This document shows, in pieces, positions 44,840 to 56,086 of a stretch of DNA of 64,000 nt. Source of the stretch: Glycine soja (lineage: Eukaryota; Streptophyta; Magnoliopsida; Fabales; Fabaceae). Position 1 is the stretch's first letter. Every line of letters begins with the position of its first letter. The notes beneath the pieces are model-generated. The model made no database searches and was not told the origin of the DNA. It saw only the letters and a program-made list of their open reading frames with translations. The translations under genes and the position numbers were made by a program. The stretch covers positions 14,355,865 through 14,419,864 of the forward strand of contig NC_041005.1 in assembly GCF_004193775.1 (NCBI RefSeq), written 5' to 3'.

Positions 44840-44935
44840 AATACACAGACAAATAACAAATTGCTTCACGTATGAATAAAACAAAAGAATTAATTAATTC
44901 CTATATCTGCATGTTAGTTGAAATTAATCTTTAGA
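44840..44935 (+). repeat. Direct repeat, copy 2 of 2
   Basis: Matches 44296-44395 (TTCACGTATGAATAAAACAA). The pair brackets the relic at 44643-44836. Confidence 0.8.
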
Positions 44936-44936
44936 A

Positions 44937-45788
44937 AAGTCAGCTGGACTTCTTTGTTTTGTAGTGTAGCAAAATGACCCTAGCATCTTCTTTGGTGTAG
45001 ATTTTGCCTCAATGTGAACGTGGCTGGTCTTAGACACGGGGCAGTTGCGAATTTGAAACTTTTAGTTGTTAAAATATAAACATTCATTTGTTAACCACCC
45101 CATTCACATTAGTTTTCATGATATCTGTATTGGTTTACTTGGTACTACTAATACCCTAGAAAATAATTGATAGTACTATTAAATATATATTAAATATATA
45201 CAGACTTTAACCACCCCACTACATTCATTTGATAGTACTATTAAATATATATATATGTTGGAAAAAAAACTACTAATAATTCTTTGAATGACCTATCAAG
45301 GCTTTTAAAGTCAAATTTTTTAATGGGTCAAAATTGGCCGATGATTACTTTAACTTAAATTTTAGAAAATAATTGTTTTTCTTTTTTTAAAAGTTTCCTT
45401 TTCCAATTGAGTTAATAATATGGAACACAAAATAGGTTATTGACTATAATTTTCGATTTTTCATAATTTTTCGTTTGTTTTTTCCTTTGAGAAGGTATAG
45501 ACTCTCCTAGTAATAAATTTAATATAAAAGAATACTAGCTAACACATTAAAATATTTTTCTTGTGTTTTTATATCACAACAATATTATTTTATTTCACAG
45601 TAAGTGAACATAGGATAATAAGGATATGCTATATTATTCTAATACATGTCTCAAACTTATATTATAGGAAATACACTATATATATCTCCGTCTGAGTGAC
45701 CTGCGTCATTTGAAATTCTTCAAGGAACCATGTGTGCATTACTACCTACAGCACAAACACACATTTGAAGTATATAAACAATTTAATT
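44937..45788. other. AT-rich DNA downstream of PPO
   Basis: No gene seen. A short repeat GATAGTACTATTAAATATAT occurs at about 45168 and 45229. The PPO 3' UTR lies at the right end; a clear AATAAA was not found in the first 60 bp after the stop (ATTAAAT is the nearest). Confidence 0.6.
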
Positions 45789-47594
45789 TCAATCTGAAAC
45801 AAAATCTATCTTGATGCCTCTGATGTTAACTCGCCCTTTCCCATACTTGGGAACCAATGTTACTAGAACACTATCATCATCTTCTGCTCCCAATTCTTCC
45901 AACAAATCCGTTAGTCCCAACCTCAAACAAGTAACAATCTTCTTGTTGTTTTTGTGATGCTCATGCGAATGAGGCACACTCACAAAGCTTCCTGCAAACT
46001 CCGTATTATCTGGCTTGACCAACTTATCATCTTCATCATTAATAAACACATCAAACTTCACACCTGTGCTGCTCTCAAACTCAATCCCTTCAACCACCAG
46101 AATCTCCTCCTTCTCTTCCTTCTCCTTTTTGCTCCTAGACTTCTTTGGCCTCTTCACCACTGTACTCACAACTGAATCCAACACCAATGGGAACTTCACA
46201 TTCCTTGAAGTCTCAGCAGCATGTGCTGCAGCAACACCACCAAAAAGTGGTGTCAGTTCTACCTTTTGAGCCCTTGACCTTAATGGCGTAGGCTTAGATT
46301 TTAACCATGGAATGTCAACATCTTGGTAAACATACCCTAACTTTCTCGTGTCAAGACAATCCTTAGTCTTCACACGCACAAGGTTCTTATTCTCATCGTA
46401 GAAGAGAAACGCGGATTCTAACCAATCCGGGTCTGTTAAATCCCTTCTTTTCCCACCAAGTGTTTTCCATATGGACCACATCCTATCAACATTGGAATGG
46501 TGGCAATAGAAAATGGGGTCTCTTGCAGCAGCATATAAATTCCCCATGTCCTCCATTGTAGGGTGGTTGATATCACCGGTCCATGCATGAACAGGACCAT
46601 GTGGAGTGCTCTCTACGGAGCCACCACCAGGGTTAGGCTGATCCCCAGCACGATAAGGATTTCCGAAGAACAATGTTGGAGTCTTTGCGTTAGACACAAG
46701 CTGCCTATACATTGTGGTGAGGTTGGTGGAGATATTTGCCTCTGCATTAGGATCCTCGATAGTAAAGTCAAGGTTTACAAGTGTTGGTGGTTGATGGTTG
46801 GCATTGCGTAGAGAATCATAAAGGGGTGATTTGGGATCTGCGTACATGGAAGGAAGCTGCATGCCCCCAGGAGCATCCCAGTTCCAAAATGGAAGAGCAA
46901 AGGTTGGATCATTGATCAAGCTCGCCAATATCCTTTCATGGAAATAGAGATACCATCTGTGGTAAGGAAAGAAGAGCCAAGAGAAGTGCACTTCGAGATC
47001 AAGGTCAGGGAAGCCTAGTTGGTGATATCCACCGTCGCAATAAGCACAATGAACTTTGGCTTGTTGCGCGAAACTACGTGGATCATCTGACGGGAGATTT
47101 TTCATCAGGTTAACGGCTTTCTCGTATTTAGCTAGATAGTCTTTGTTGACCAGATGAGCAGCGGATCGTACACGCAAGGGTTGGTTGGAGGGAGGGAACT
47201 TGAAATCTATGATGTTTGTGGAAATTGGGGGACAACAATTGGTGGGTTCTACACCTTCGGGTAGTTCTGCTTGAACACATGTGGTTAGGTCTGGACCAAG
47301 TATTGGGGCAGCATTGGCAAAAGGGATGTTGTTAAGAGTAGCAGCAGCACCACAAAGCCCTCCTAGGCCAAGTAGAATGTTCCTCCTATGTGGGAGTACT
47401 AGTTCTCCAGATGTGTTTGGTTTTTGGTTGTCACTGCATGTCACTCTAGGAATATGATGATGGCGTTTTGGTTTTCGATATTTAGCGGATTGAATTTGTG
47501 AAAAGGGATGATGCAAGGAAGAAGGGGAATTGGATGAGTTGGAAGAGACATTATTGATTGCACTCACGAAGGATATAGGAGAGATTGAAGCCAT
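45789..47594 (-). CDS. PPO: Polyphenol oxidase, chloroplast (thylakoid lumen) type
   Basis: 601 codons in a single exon, as is common for dicot PPO genes. This copper enzyme oxidises o-diphenols (and in some members monophenols) to o-quinones, causing browning and serving in wound or pest defence. Residues 1 to about 55 are Ser-rich and basic (chloroplast transit). RRNILLGLGG at 70-79 with a hydrophobic stretch and ANA ending at 95 forms a twin-arginine lumen signal, predicted to be cut before A96. The copper A site has His182, His203 and His212 with Cys186 for the thioether. The copper B site has His332, His336 and His366 in HGPVHAWTG and CHHSNVDRMW. The DWL domain (from about 389) and KFDV domain (from about 511) complete the family pattern. 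The gate position after copper B is Leu (GNLYAA), where many PPOs have Phe. All key residues are present. It lies in the spacer of the large inverted duplication and is the only intact host gene here. Confidence 0.97.
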   Translation of the reverse strand: MASISPISFVSAINNVSSNSSNSPSSLHHPFSQIQSAKYRKPKRHHHIPRVTCSDNQKPNTSGELVLPHRRNILLGLGGLCGAAATLNNIPFANAAPILGPDLTTCVQAELPEGVEPTNCCPPISTNIIDFKFPPSNQPLRVRSAAHLVNKDYLAKYEKAVNLMKNLPSDDPRSFAQQAKVHCAYCDGGYHQLGFPDLDLEVHFSWLFFPYHRWYLYFHERILASLINDPTFALPFWNWDAPGGMQLPSMYADPKSPLYDSLRNANHQPPTLVNLDFTIEDPNAEANISTNLTTMYRQLVSNAKTPTLFFGNPYRAGDQPNPGGGSVESTPHGPVHAWTGDINHPTMEDMGNLYAAARDPIFYCHHSNVDRMWSIWKTLGGKRRDLTDPDWLESAFLFYDENKNLVRVKTKDCLDTRKLGYVYQDVDIPWLKSKPTPLRSRAQKVELTPLFGGVAAAHAAETSRNVKFPLVLDSVVSTVVKRPKKSRSKKEKEEKEEILVVEGIEFESSTGVKFDVFINDEDDKLVKPDNTEFAGSFVSVPHSHEHHKNNKKIVTCLRLGLTDLLEELGAEDDDSVLVTLVPKYGKGRVNIRGIKIDFVSD

Positions 47595-47625
47595 TGTGAT
47601 AAAAAAAATTAGACCCTTTCAGCCC

Positions 47626-47633
47626 TTTTTATA
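47626..47633 (-). promoter_or_regulatory. Candidate TATA box of PPO
   Basis: Minus-strand TATAAAAA, only 32 bp from the ATG. If used at the normal distance, the transcript would start almost at the ATG with hardly any 5' leader, so an upstream start remains possible. Confidence 0.4.
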
Positions 47634-47757
47634 ATGAACTCATGAAGAATTTTCTTTGAGGAAGAACAATATATGTACGTTAACGTTGTCGGGATTCACC
47701 AAGTATATTGTTGAATTTAAGACAAACGTGTGCGATTTGATTTTGGGTTCTAGTTTT

Positions 47758-48061
47758 AATCACTGTTGATACCACGGAAAATTTCTTTGACACCCAATTA
47801 AAGTCCAAATATAATTTTCCAAATCTTGAAGGTTTACGCCAAGTACCGGATATCGTCGAAAGCCCTCTCATGAGACTTTGAGAGAACAGTATGAATGCAT
47901 GAATCTAACTGCACGTGTAATAAAAGTCTTTTGAATCATAGTGCACGTGTTTTGAATCACTGTTGATACCACTGAAAATTTCTTTGACACCCCAATTAAA
48001 AGTCCACATATACTTTTCCAAATCTCGAAGGTTTACGCCCAAGTACCTGATATCGTCGAAT
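47758..48061 (-). repeat. Duplicated about 105-bp block upstream of PPO
   Basis: Two direct copies at about 47758-47861 and 47955-48061, each running AATCACTGTTGATACCAC ... GGTTTACGCC...GATATCGTCGAA. A third, inverted copy is part of 44643-44836. They lie roughly 165-470 bp upstream of the PPO ATG and could act in its promoter. Confidence 0.85.
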
Positions 48062-49189
48062 TAATTTGTTAGCTTTGCAACAATCTTGTCAGCCTTTTGT
48101 AATGCAACAACAATATTGAACCTTGCTTCCGTTTTGGATCAAATAACTGAATGATTTGAGCCTTGGAATCAAAGCAAAATGACAAAATCCCAAAGGCAAA
48201 CTGCAGATAAAATACAATAAGTAATTGGCTGAATATTCAAATAGTAATAGTTAAAAAATTTATAAATTTAGATAATCCAAAAGAGATATCATTTGTTGTT
48301 AAATTCTTGAACAAAACATTAACGATGGGGGATAATGAGTAGCATGTATCTTTTTGTCATCACCATTCTGTTAACAATTTCTATTAAATATATCAGTTTA
48401 ACCCATTCCCTTCATTTAGAACATAAAATTTGGCTTCAGTTACATAAAAAAAAGAGTAAGAATAAAAATAATAGTTTGTAAAAAAAAGAATAATTAGTGA
48501 CTCATTCTTAAATATTTTTTTTAAATTTGCACAATAATAAAAAAGAATATAACATTAAAAAAACGTATTTCTGACGGCCTGTTGAAAAACTCAAAATCCA
48601 TCCGTAAATCAATCAAAATTAATGACGGATTTCCGACGAACCAAAATTCATCAGAAAAATAATCGTAGGAAATTAAAATCACTAGATTCTTTGTGTCTAT
48701 TGCAAATTTCCCACGGACAATTCCATTGGAAATTTTTGACAAGTGTTTCCGTTGCAAATTTCCCACAGATAATTTTTTTAGAAATATTTAAATTTTATGA
48801 ATAATTGTTTATTTCTTTTATTTCATTTTTATTATTTAACATCAATAATTTAGGAATTATTTTTTGTATTTATATTATTTAACATCAAAATTTTAATTAA
48901 CAAAATACTCAAATTCATAAATCGAAAACGAATAGTATAATAGATCATTATGTTAAATTGTTAATAAATCTAAAAGTAAAGCACAATGTAACATGTCAAT
49001 AATAATTTTGTGTTGCTAAGTTAGTAATCAAAATATTCATTGGGAGAGTGTCTCTGTTGGTCAATGTCTTGTAGCTGATCATCTAGTTGGTCATTGTCTT
49101 GTTATTGCTACTGGTCCTAATGATGTTGGTGAGGTTGTTGATGTTGATGAATAATGTTCCACACTTCAGGAGGTAGGAATCGAAGGACA

Positions 49190-50722
49190 ACTAACTAAAA
49201 TACACGCATCTCCTCCTTTGATTGACGAAGCTCCTTCCTAAGTCGATTGGTTAATCTTTGCGGCATGTTGAGCACAACGGGAAGATCCTTGTGTATGCTA
49301 CATGAAGTTCTCATCTCCAAATTTATATGTATGAGCAAGATCTGGAGTACCGTAAAGGCATCCTTTACGCTTTGGTCTATAGCTGCAACCCAACACCGAC
49401 TCCTAAGTTTTTGTTTTTCAGCAGGGTCTAAAGGAGTGAGTTGTGATTCACCAACACTTGATGCAACATCAGACCTAACTTGAGACAGTCTAGCCTCAAA
49501 TTCTTCCTATCATTCATAAACAATTATTATAATAAACATTTTAAAGAATAAAAAAATATGGAAGATAATGGTCTCACATGTGTTTGCTGAAAGACCTCAT
49601 CTACGTATGCATATCAACCAAGCTCCTCTGACTATTAACAAGCATTATAAAATAAACATTAAGTGATAAATTAAACAAGTACAAAGATATATGTATTATA
49701 ATTTTAATGTACATACCAAGCAAATGTCGTGATCCTGCAAGCTGATAGAACCACTTGTGTGCATACACTCACCCTTTTCAGATGCCTAATTTTTTTTTGC
49801 CTCTACATACTTGGAAGGATATCCAAGTGCATTCCAATGTGATAACGAATTGTTCCAGACATGATCTCCAATCCAATATGGCCTTTTATTTTTATTTCGA
49901 GCATCCCTAAACATCTTAGAAAGTCTATGAGAGGCTTTGGAGTTAAAAGCTTTCTTAATTTCATTCTCTTCCTCGGGTCTCCAAACCAATTTTCTCTAAC
50001 GAATAACAAAGTTATGAAATGTTACACAATTAACAAAATACCAATTTTACAATTTCAAATCAAATAAAACAAAATCAACATTACTATCCATTTCAACCAT
50101 TGAACTAATTCATTAACAGAAGGATAAGTTACCTTAAAACGCTAAAAAAAAAGCTATTGATGATCTTTTGGAATTGCTCCCAATGTAGGCCATGGGTGAC
50201 CAAATTGTTGTCTAATGGAGAATGTGACAGCCTTTGCCGCAACCTTAGTTGGATGAAACCCAAATATAAAAAATAATTTGTGAAAAAGTAAAATATCAAA
50301 TGATGTATCATATATAATGAACATTAATGTAAATTTTGCAATACTTGCACTCCATTGATAAGTGTAATCATAGGACGATCATTAGGGGTGTCTTCCATGG
50401 CCAAATTTGAAACGTCTTCATTAATAGGCATGTTGGCTACAATCAGGGATGAGGATGGTGTGGATGTAGGTATCGGGGATAGTCCACATGCATCAAGATG
50501 AGATGAAGATGGTCTAACATTAGTCAGAGGTGGAGATGGTGTAGGTGGAACATTGGAAGGCCTAACTGGTATAGATACAGTAGACGGGGATGAGGTAGAT
50601 GGTGGCAAACTATCTTGAGGTGGTAGTAGTTTAACCACATATCATTTTTTCTTCCCATTTGTCCTTTTCCCACTGGAGTCATGTGATGAAGGTCAGGGAG
50701 GGTCAGCACTACCTGATGACAT
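49190..50722 (-). pseudogene. CACTA second gene, Transposase_24/TNPA-like, right copy
   Basis: ATG at 50722 (MSSGSADPP, then a stop), a Pro/Ser-rich stretch (50638-50324), and the core at 49989-49786 (EENEIKKAFNSKASHRLSKM, NKRPYWIGDHVWNN, YPSKYVEAKK). It has fewer changes than the left copy in the core and lacks the expanded C-tract. Still broken by stops. Confidence 0.65.
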
Positions 50723-51169
50723 ATCTATATATAGAAAAATAATATTACAAATAATTAATCAAATAGAATATTGGGATGAATGAAAATTAGATAACTAACA
50801 GACTTCCATTTCACAACAAAAATAAAATGCACTGATAAAGTGTTCAAGTATTACAACAAAACCAAGTTGTCACTAATAACAAACATTATAACTGACTAAC
50901 GAACACAAATGTCTAATCCTCTTTAGAATTGTAAACTTCAAAGTCATATTCTAATTCCCCTTCATTATCCAGTTCAATATTTTTTTATTCTCCATTCAAA
51001 TTATTTGATTCTTCTTTGTTTGGCAACAAATTAGCAGGGTCTACTTCTTCAACACCACCTCTTAAATCTTGCAATTAAGAAATACTTTCAACTTCAATGA
51101 CTTCGTTGACATGTGACATCTCCTCTACTTGGTAAGGCACATCATCTTGTACATGATCGGATTCTATGT

Positions 51170-51594
51170 AACCCCTTGGCTTCGTTTAAATTGCAACACA
51201 CCAACCACACTTATCCCTTCTTGTTGCTGGATATGGCACATAATGCACTTGCCTTACATTATGTGCACTGATGAATGGGTCAAACAGATTACATCTTTTA
51301 TCCATTCGAATTTCCACAATTCCATATTTAGGATCAACTCTTGTTCCTCTACTCGTGGGATCAAACCAGTGTCAATAAAATAATACTACTCTCTTAGGAT
51401 AGAATTTGTGCCTCCTTCTGTAAGACCCTTTATGTGAACCCCACTATTTATCGTTTTCTTCCCCTCAGTCCATGCTTGGGTATAGAATTTGTGCCCATTG
51501 AAAAAGTATATGCTCCATTCTTTAACATAACTCATAGGATCATATGATAAATCCTTTAAGTGTTGATTTCTCACATTTATAGGCTCATTTATAA
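51170..51594 (-). pseudogene. CACTA DUF4216-like exon, right copy
   Basis: NQHLKDLSYDPMSYVKEWSI, FFNGHKFYTQAWTEGKK and further downstream [24 protein letters not shown] sequence. The frame breaks near 51390. Confidence 0.65.
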
Positions 51595-52343
51595 CCTATG
51601 AATATAAAGAGTATGAATAGTTATATTTTATTTACCATAAAATAACAAAATAAAATAAACTATAACATACATACTTGTTCTTGGAACCAAGTAGGAAAAT
51701 CTACATGTACATTACGAGTAGAAGCATTTGATTGAGATTGCAAGAATGAATTGTCCAAATATAATGTATGACGATGAGTTAATATGTAGAGTATAATGCA
51801 ATTGACAACAATAATTATTGAAGCCCAAAGAGCATAGATGGTTCAACTTACTCAAGGTATAGCTTAACTTCAACACAATTAATCAACACATGAACATGGA
51901 CTGGGTCTTTCTCTTCATCAGTTAACCAGTGAATGAACTCCTTCCTAAAAGGACGACCTTGCTGGTCAAACACTAATACATTGGTGGACGCCTATCAGTT
52001 TCAATTGCAATTTGATTCTTAATATTGTGTGGCGACAAAAATGAGAACAAAAATGAGTTGTCTAACAAAAATGAGAAAATTGGTGGACACCTTTTAGTTT
52101 CAATTTCATAAAGTTGTTGAAATAATGAGAACAAAAATGAGTTGTCTCACGATATATGTAAGACGTGCAAATGGATCCTTCAATCCTAGCCTTATTTTTC
52201 CTTGCTTGTTTAGGATTGATCATGAACCTACAAATTTTAATCAAAACCAAGTCATGATTGATGAACATTAAACAAATGAATTTTAAATAAAATACAATGA
52301 TTATTTTATTACCTTTCAAATGGATACATCCATCTATATTGGA

Positions 52344-54593
52344 TTAGTCCACCAAGTCTAGCTTCATATGCCAGATGAATAGGTAGATGTTCCATTGAAT
52401 CGAAAAAACCAAAGGGGAATATTCCCTCCAAATTGCACAAAATAAATGAATATTTTGTTCCATTCTACTCAAGTCATCCTTCATCAAAGATGTAGAACAC
52501 AAATCTTTGAAGAAATGACTTATTTCATTAAGTGGATTTAAGACATGTGGCGGCAATGAGCTAAAAGCAATAGGAAGTAAACACTCTATGAATATATGAC
52601 AATCATGACTTTTCATTCCATGCATGGTTCCCTTATCAACATTGGCACATCTCACCAAGTTGGAAGAATAACCATCTAGCATTCTTAGTTCTTTTATCCA
52701 TTGACAGACTAACTTTGTTTGGTCTGCAGTTAGAGTGTAATTTGTTTTTGACTTTAACAACTTTCCATTAGCCCCTAACTTCAACTCCAAGTCTTTCCGC
52801 CTACAATACAAAGTTAAGTCCATCCTAGCCTTCTCATTGTCTTTTGTCTTACCACTGACATTCATCATAATGTTGAATATGTTGTCAAAGAAATTTTTCT
52901 CTATGTGCATAACATCAAGATTGTGTCGCAACAAATTATCTTTCCAATATGGAAGATCCCAAAAGATACTTTTTTTTGTCCAATGATGCCACTCCCCATA
53001 TCCGTATACTATTGGTGGTGGCAGACCAATTTCTATGACTTTTGGCAAATCCCAAACCCTATGCCAAACTTGTGTAGGTGTCAACATACGCAGTGGCTCA
53101 TCCCTTTCTACTTACCCTTTTTTGAAGGCATTTTTGGTCCTCTTAAATGCATGATCACTAGGTAAGAGCCTACGATAACAGTCAAACCAAGAAGTTTTTC
53201 TCCTATTTGTTAACTAGAAGGCCTTTATGTCCTCCATGCAATATGAACATGTCAATCTACCATGTGTCCCCCAACCAGACAACATGTCATAAGCAGAAAA
53301 ATCATTAATAGTCCACATCAAAGTTTCCCTCATCATGAAATTTTGCTTTCTTGAAACATCGTAAGTGAGAACACCACTCCACAACTTCTTCAAATCATCA
53401 ATTAAAGGTTGTAAATAAACATCAATACCAACTGTTGAATTATATGGGCCTAGTACTACACAACTCAAACATATAAGGTTTAGCCATACACCTTTCTGGA
53501 GGAAGATTGTAGGGTAACTATGATTGACCAACAAGAATAAGGTGAAGATGATGCTTGAATATATTGGTTAAATCCATCTATGCATAAACTGAGTCGCACA
53601 CTCCGTGAATCAATAGCAAAATTTGCATGTACCTGATCAAAGTGTTTCCCGGCTTCACCATTAGAGGGGTGGCGTAACATGCCCGAAGATCTTCTATTCT
53701 CATAGTGTCATGTCATTTGGCTTGCAGTTTGCATTGATGCAAATATTCTCTGCAACCTTGGTATTATAGACAAGTAAAACATCGACTTTACTGTAATTGG
53801 TTTTCTATTGCTTCTTCCAATAGTCTAGGCACGATACCTAGGCTTGTTACAAAATTTGCATTTAGTTAACGCTCCATCATTGTTATAATACAACATGTAG
53901 CCATCCACACAACAGTTAATCCTTTTAGCCTCCAATCCCAACTTCGATACTAACCTCTTCACATCATAATTTTTTTTTTTTTGACAAACAATCTTTCATA
54001 GGTGTTACATCCAAAAGTATTTTGGAAATAAACTCTAAGCACTGGTCGGGAACATTCCAATTGGACTTGCAAGCTAAAAGTCTCTCGAATATTGATAATT
54101 TTGAGTCTAATGCTCCTTCGTACAATGACTCATTCGCCTCCACCAATAAATTGTAAAATCTTTGAGTATCTCCTATATTATTTGAGTTTGGAGCTTCAAA
54201 TGTCCTAGGTTTCCTGAGAGCATCACACACCATCTCTTAGTAAATTATTCACCTTGAGTCACATATTATGCACTACTTGAAGTATCCATGTAGCTATTGT
54301 CATCATTTAAATCAACATGTGGCATCTCTTCCCCATGATCAGTCCAAATCCAATAATTAAGCTTGAACCCATCTTTGTATAGGTGAACCCTCTTAACTCT
54401 ATTCTCCAAAATTCTAGTTCAATCGCATTTAACACAAGGACATATGATCCCCCATCATTGTGTGATAACAATTTTGTTGACTAGCTTTGCAAACAAATTC
54501 TTCAACCCCCTTAACAAAAGACTCTTTCAAACAACTTCTACCACTATAACATCTATCGTACATCCAACAATGATTCAAAAGAATATAGTTCAT
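52344..54593 (-). pseudogene. CACTA TNP2-type transposase, right copy
   Basis: ATG at 54593 (MNYILLNHCWMYDRCYSGRS). The long open piece 53087-52344 (247 codons) covers the C-terminal TNP2 part and DUF4218 (QVWHRVWDLPKVIEIGLPPP, YGYGEWHHWTKKSIFWDLPY, NLDVMHIEKNFFDNIFN, MHGMKSHDCHIFIECLLPIA). Pieces at 54233-53964, 53680-53480 and 53534-53214 cover the Transposase_21 core (LCIDGFNQYIQASSSPYSCW, TINDFSAYDMLSGWGTHGRL). Stops and shifts break it. Confidence 0.8.
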
Positions 54594-55189
54594 ATTTTGT
54601 ATATTTAAGAAGAAAAAATATGAACATTCATGAATCACATACATAATCTTAAAGTGATCTCTATTATTAGTCGCAACAATTATGATCATGTTTTAGGTGA
54701 AAAAAATCACATACATATGGTTTTTGTCTTTCTAAATGAACAAAGCATGGAATGTAAATAATATAACCACAATCACAAATATACTTAACACATTTAGAAT
54801 ACAAAATTTCGAACAACTAAAATAAAAAAACCACAACTAACTTGAACAATGGAATGTACAACGATCACGTAACACAATCTCACCTATAAACTTGAGAGTA
54901 AGAAATAAAGAAAAAAATTTAAAATGATTAGAAATTTTTGCCAAAAAAATATTTTTAATTTAATCTTTTTTATCTTGTCAGGAAAATATCTCTTCCAATC
55001 ATTTAAAATTAAATTCTTCCTTGCATACTATTACTTTTTTTAATAATATAAAGTCTAGATAATTATGCTTTTGGTGTACAAGTACATAAATAATATGCAA
55101 TCTATATATACGAAAAAAAACCTGCATGCAGTCCACAAGTTTTACTTGTCTTGATTTTGAGTTATTTTAATTCCTAGTAGTAATTGCTT

Positions 55190-55258
55190 TCTTTCTTAAC
55201 CGTCTTAATATCTTAATTTTAAATATTAACATATGACTTGAACCTGATAGCATATGCT
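55190..55258. other. About 70 bp present only in the right CACTA copy
   Basis: The left copy (about 31870-31885) passes directly from ACCCAAGCA to ATTACTACTAGG. Here about 70 extra bases sit between the same flanks, bounded by AAGCA on both sides, consistent with deletion of this stretch in the left copy at a short direct repeat. Confidence 0.6.
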
Positions 55259-55683
55259 TGGGTAACGTATCTATAAATTCACACACACAAAATTAGTTGT
55301 CATAATGCCTTCGTTAATTAAGAATATAAATTAAAATATTTAATATAAAAATATAATTTAACTTTTAGAAAAATGGAATGTAAAAAATAATTTAAAAAAT
55401 ATTCATATAACTGTTGGTCCTTATAATAATTTAAAAAATAAGCTTAATTATGAATATTATATTAGGGATTCTAATTGGAATGTATGTTAGGAGACTCCTT
55501 GTCCTTATAATATTCTTTGCCTTAATTGGTCAATAGTGTTTTATATAACGAAATACTCGAGTCATTTCTAATGCAAGAGACCACATTTATAGTTGTTAAT
55601 CTGGATTATCTCCACTCATTTAATTTTGCTTATTATGAGTTATCATATTTTTAGGTTGGGCCGAATTGAGGCAATTTAATAAT

Positions 55684-56077
55684 GGGTGTTGCTAGGTGCA
55701 CCCAGCATTATTGTTGGTGCATCCAGCACTTAAGGTAAAATGATGAAAATATCCTTGATCCGTAAGCCATTTAAGTTGATCCGTAAAAGCCTTACGGATC
55801 AACTTGATCCGTAGAAACCTTACGGATCAACTTGATCTGTAAGTCTTTTACAGAACAATACGAATCAACATGATCCGTAAGCTTTTTACGGATCAACTTG
55901 ATCCGTAAGACTTTTACGGATCATGTTGATCCGTATTGTTCCGTAAAAGACTTACGGATCAAGTTGATCCGTATCAATCTTACGGATCACCCTCACACAC
56001 ACCCATCACAAATGCAAAAAAAGTGTAGGGGCAGTTTTGGTATTTTAATTAAATGCTGGGTGCACCTAGCACCACTC
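55684..56077. mobile_element. 394-bp Mutator-type MITE with repeated GATCCGTAAG hairpins
   Basis: Terminal inverted repeats of about 26 bp (GGTGTTGCTAGGTGCACCCA type) and a 9 bp target-site duplication TTTAATAAT (55675-55683 and 56078-56086). The left CACTA copy has the empty site at about 31455-31470. The interior (55770-55990) contains around ten GATCCGTAA/TTACGGATC modules that pair with each other. Confidence 0.9.
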
Positions 56078-56086
56078 TTTAATAAT

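Noticed and set aside
46563..46811. Plus-strand ORFs within PPO
   Set aside because: Shadows of the PPO coding sequence on the opposite strand.
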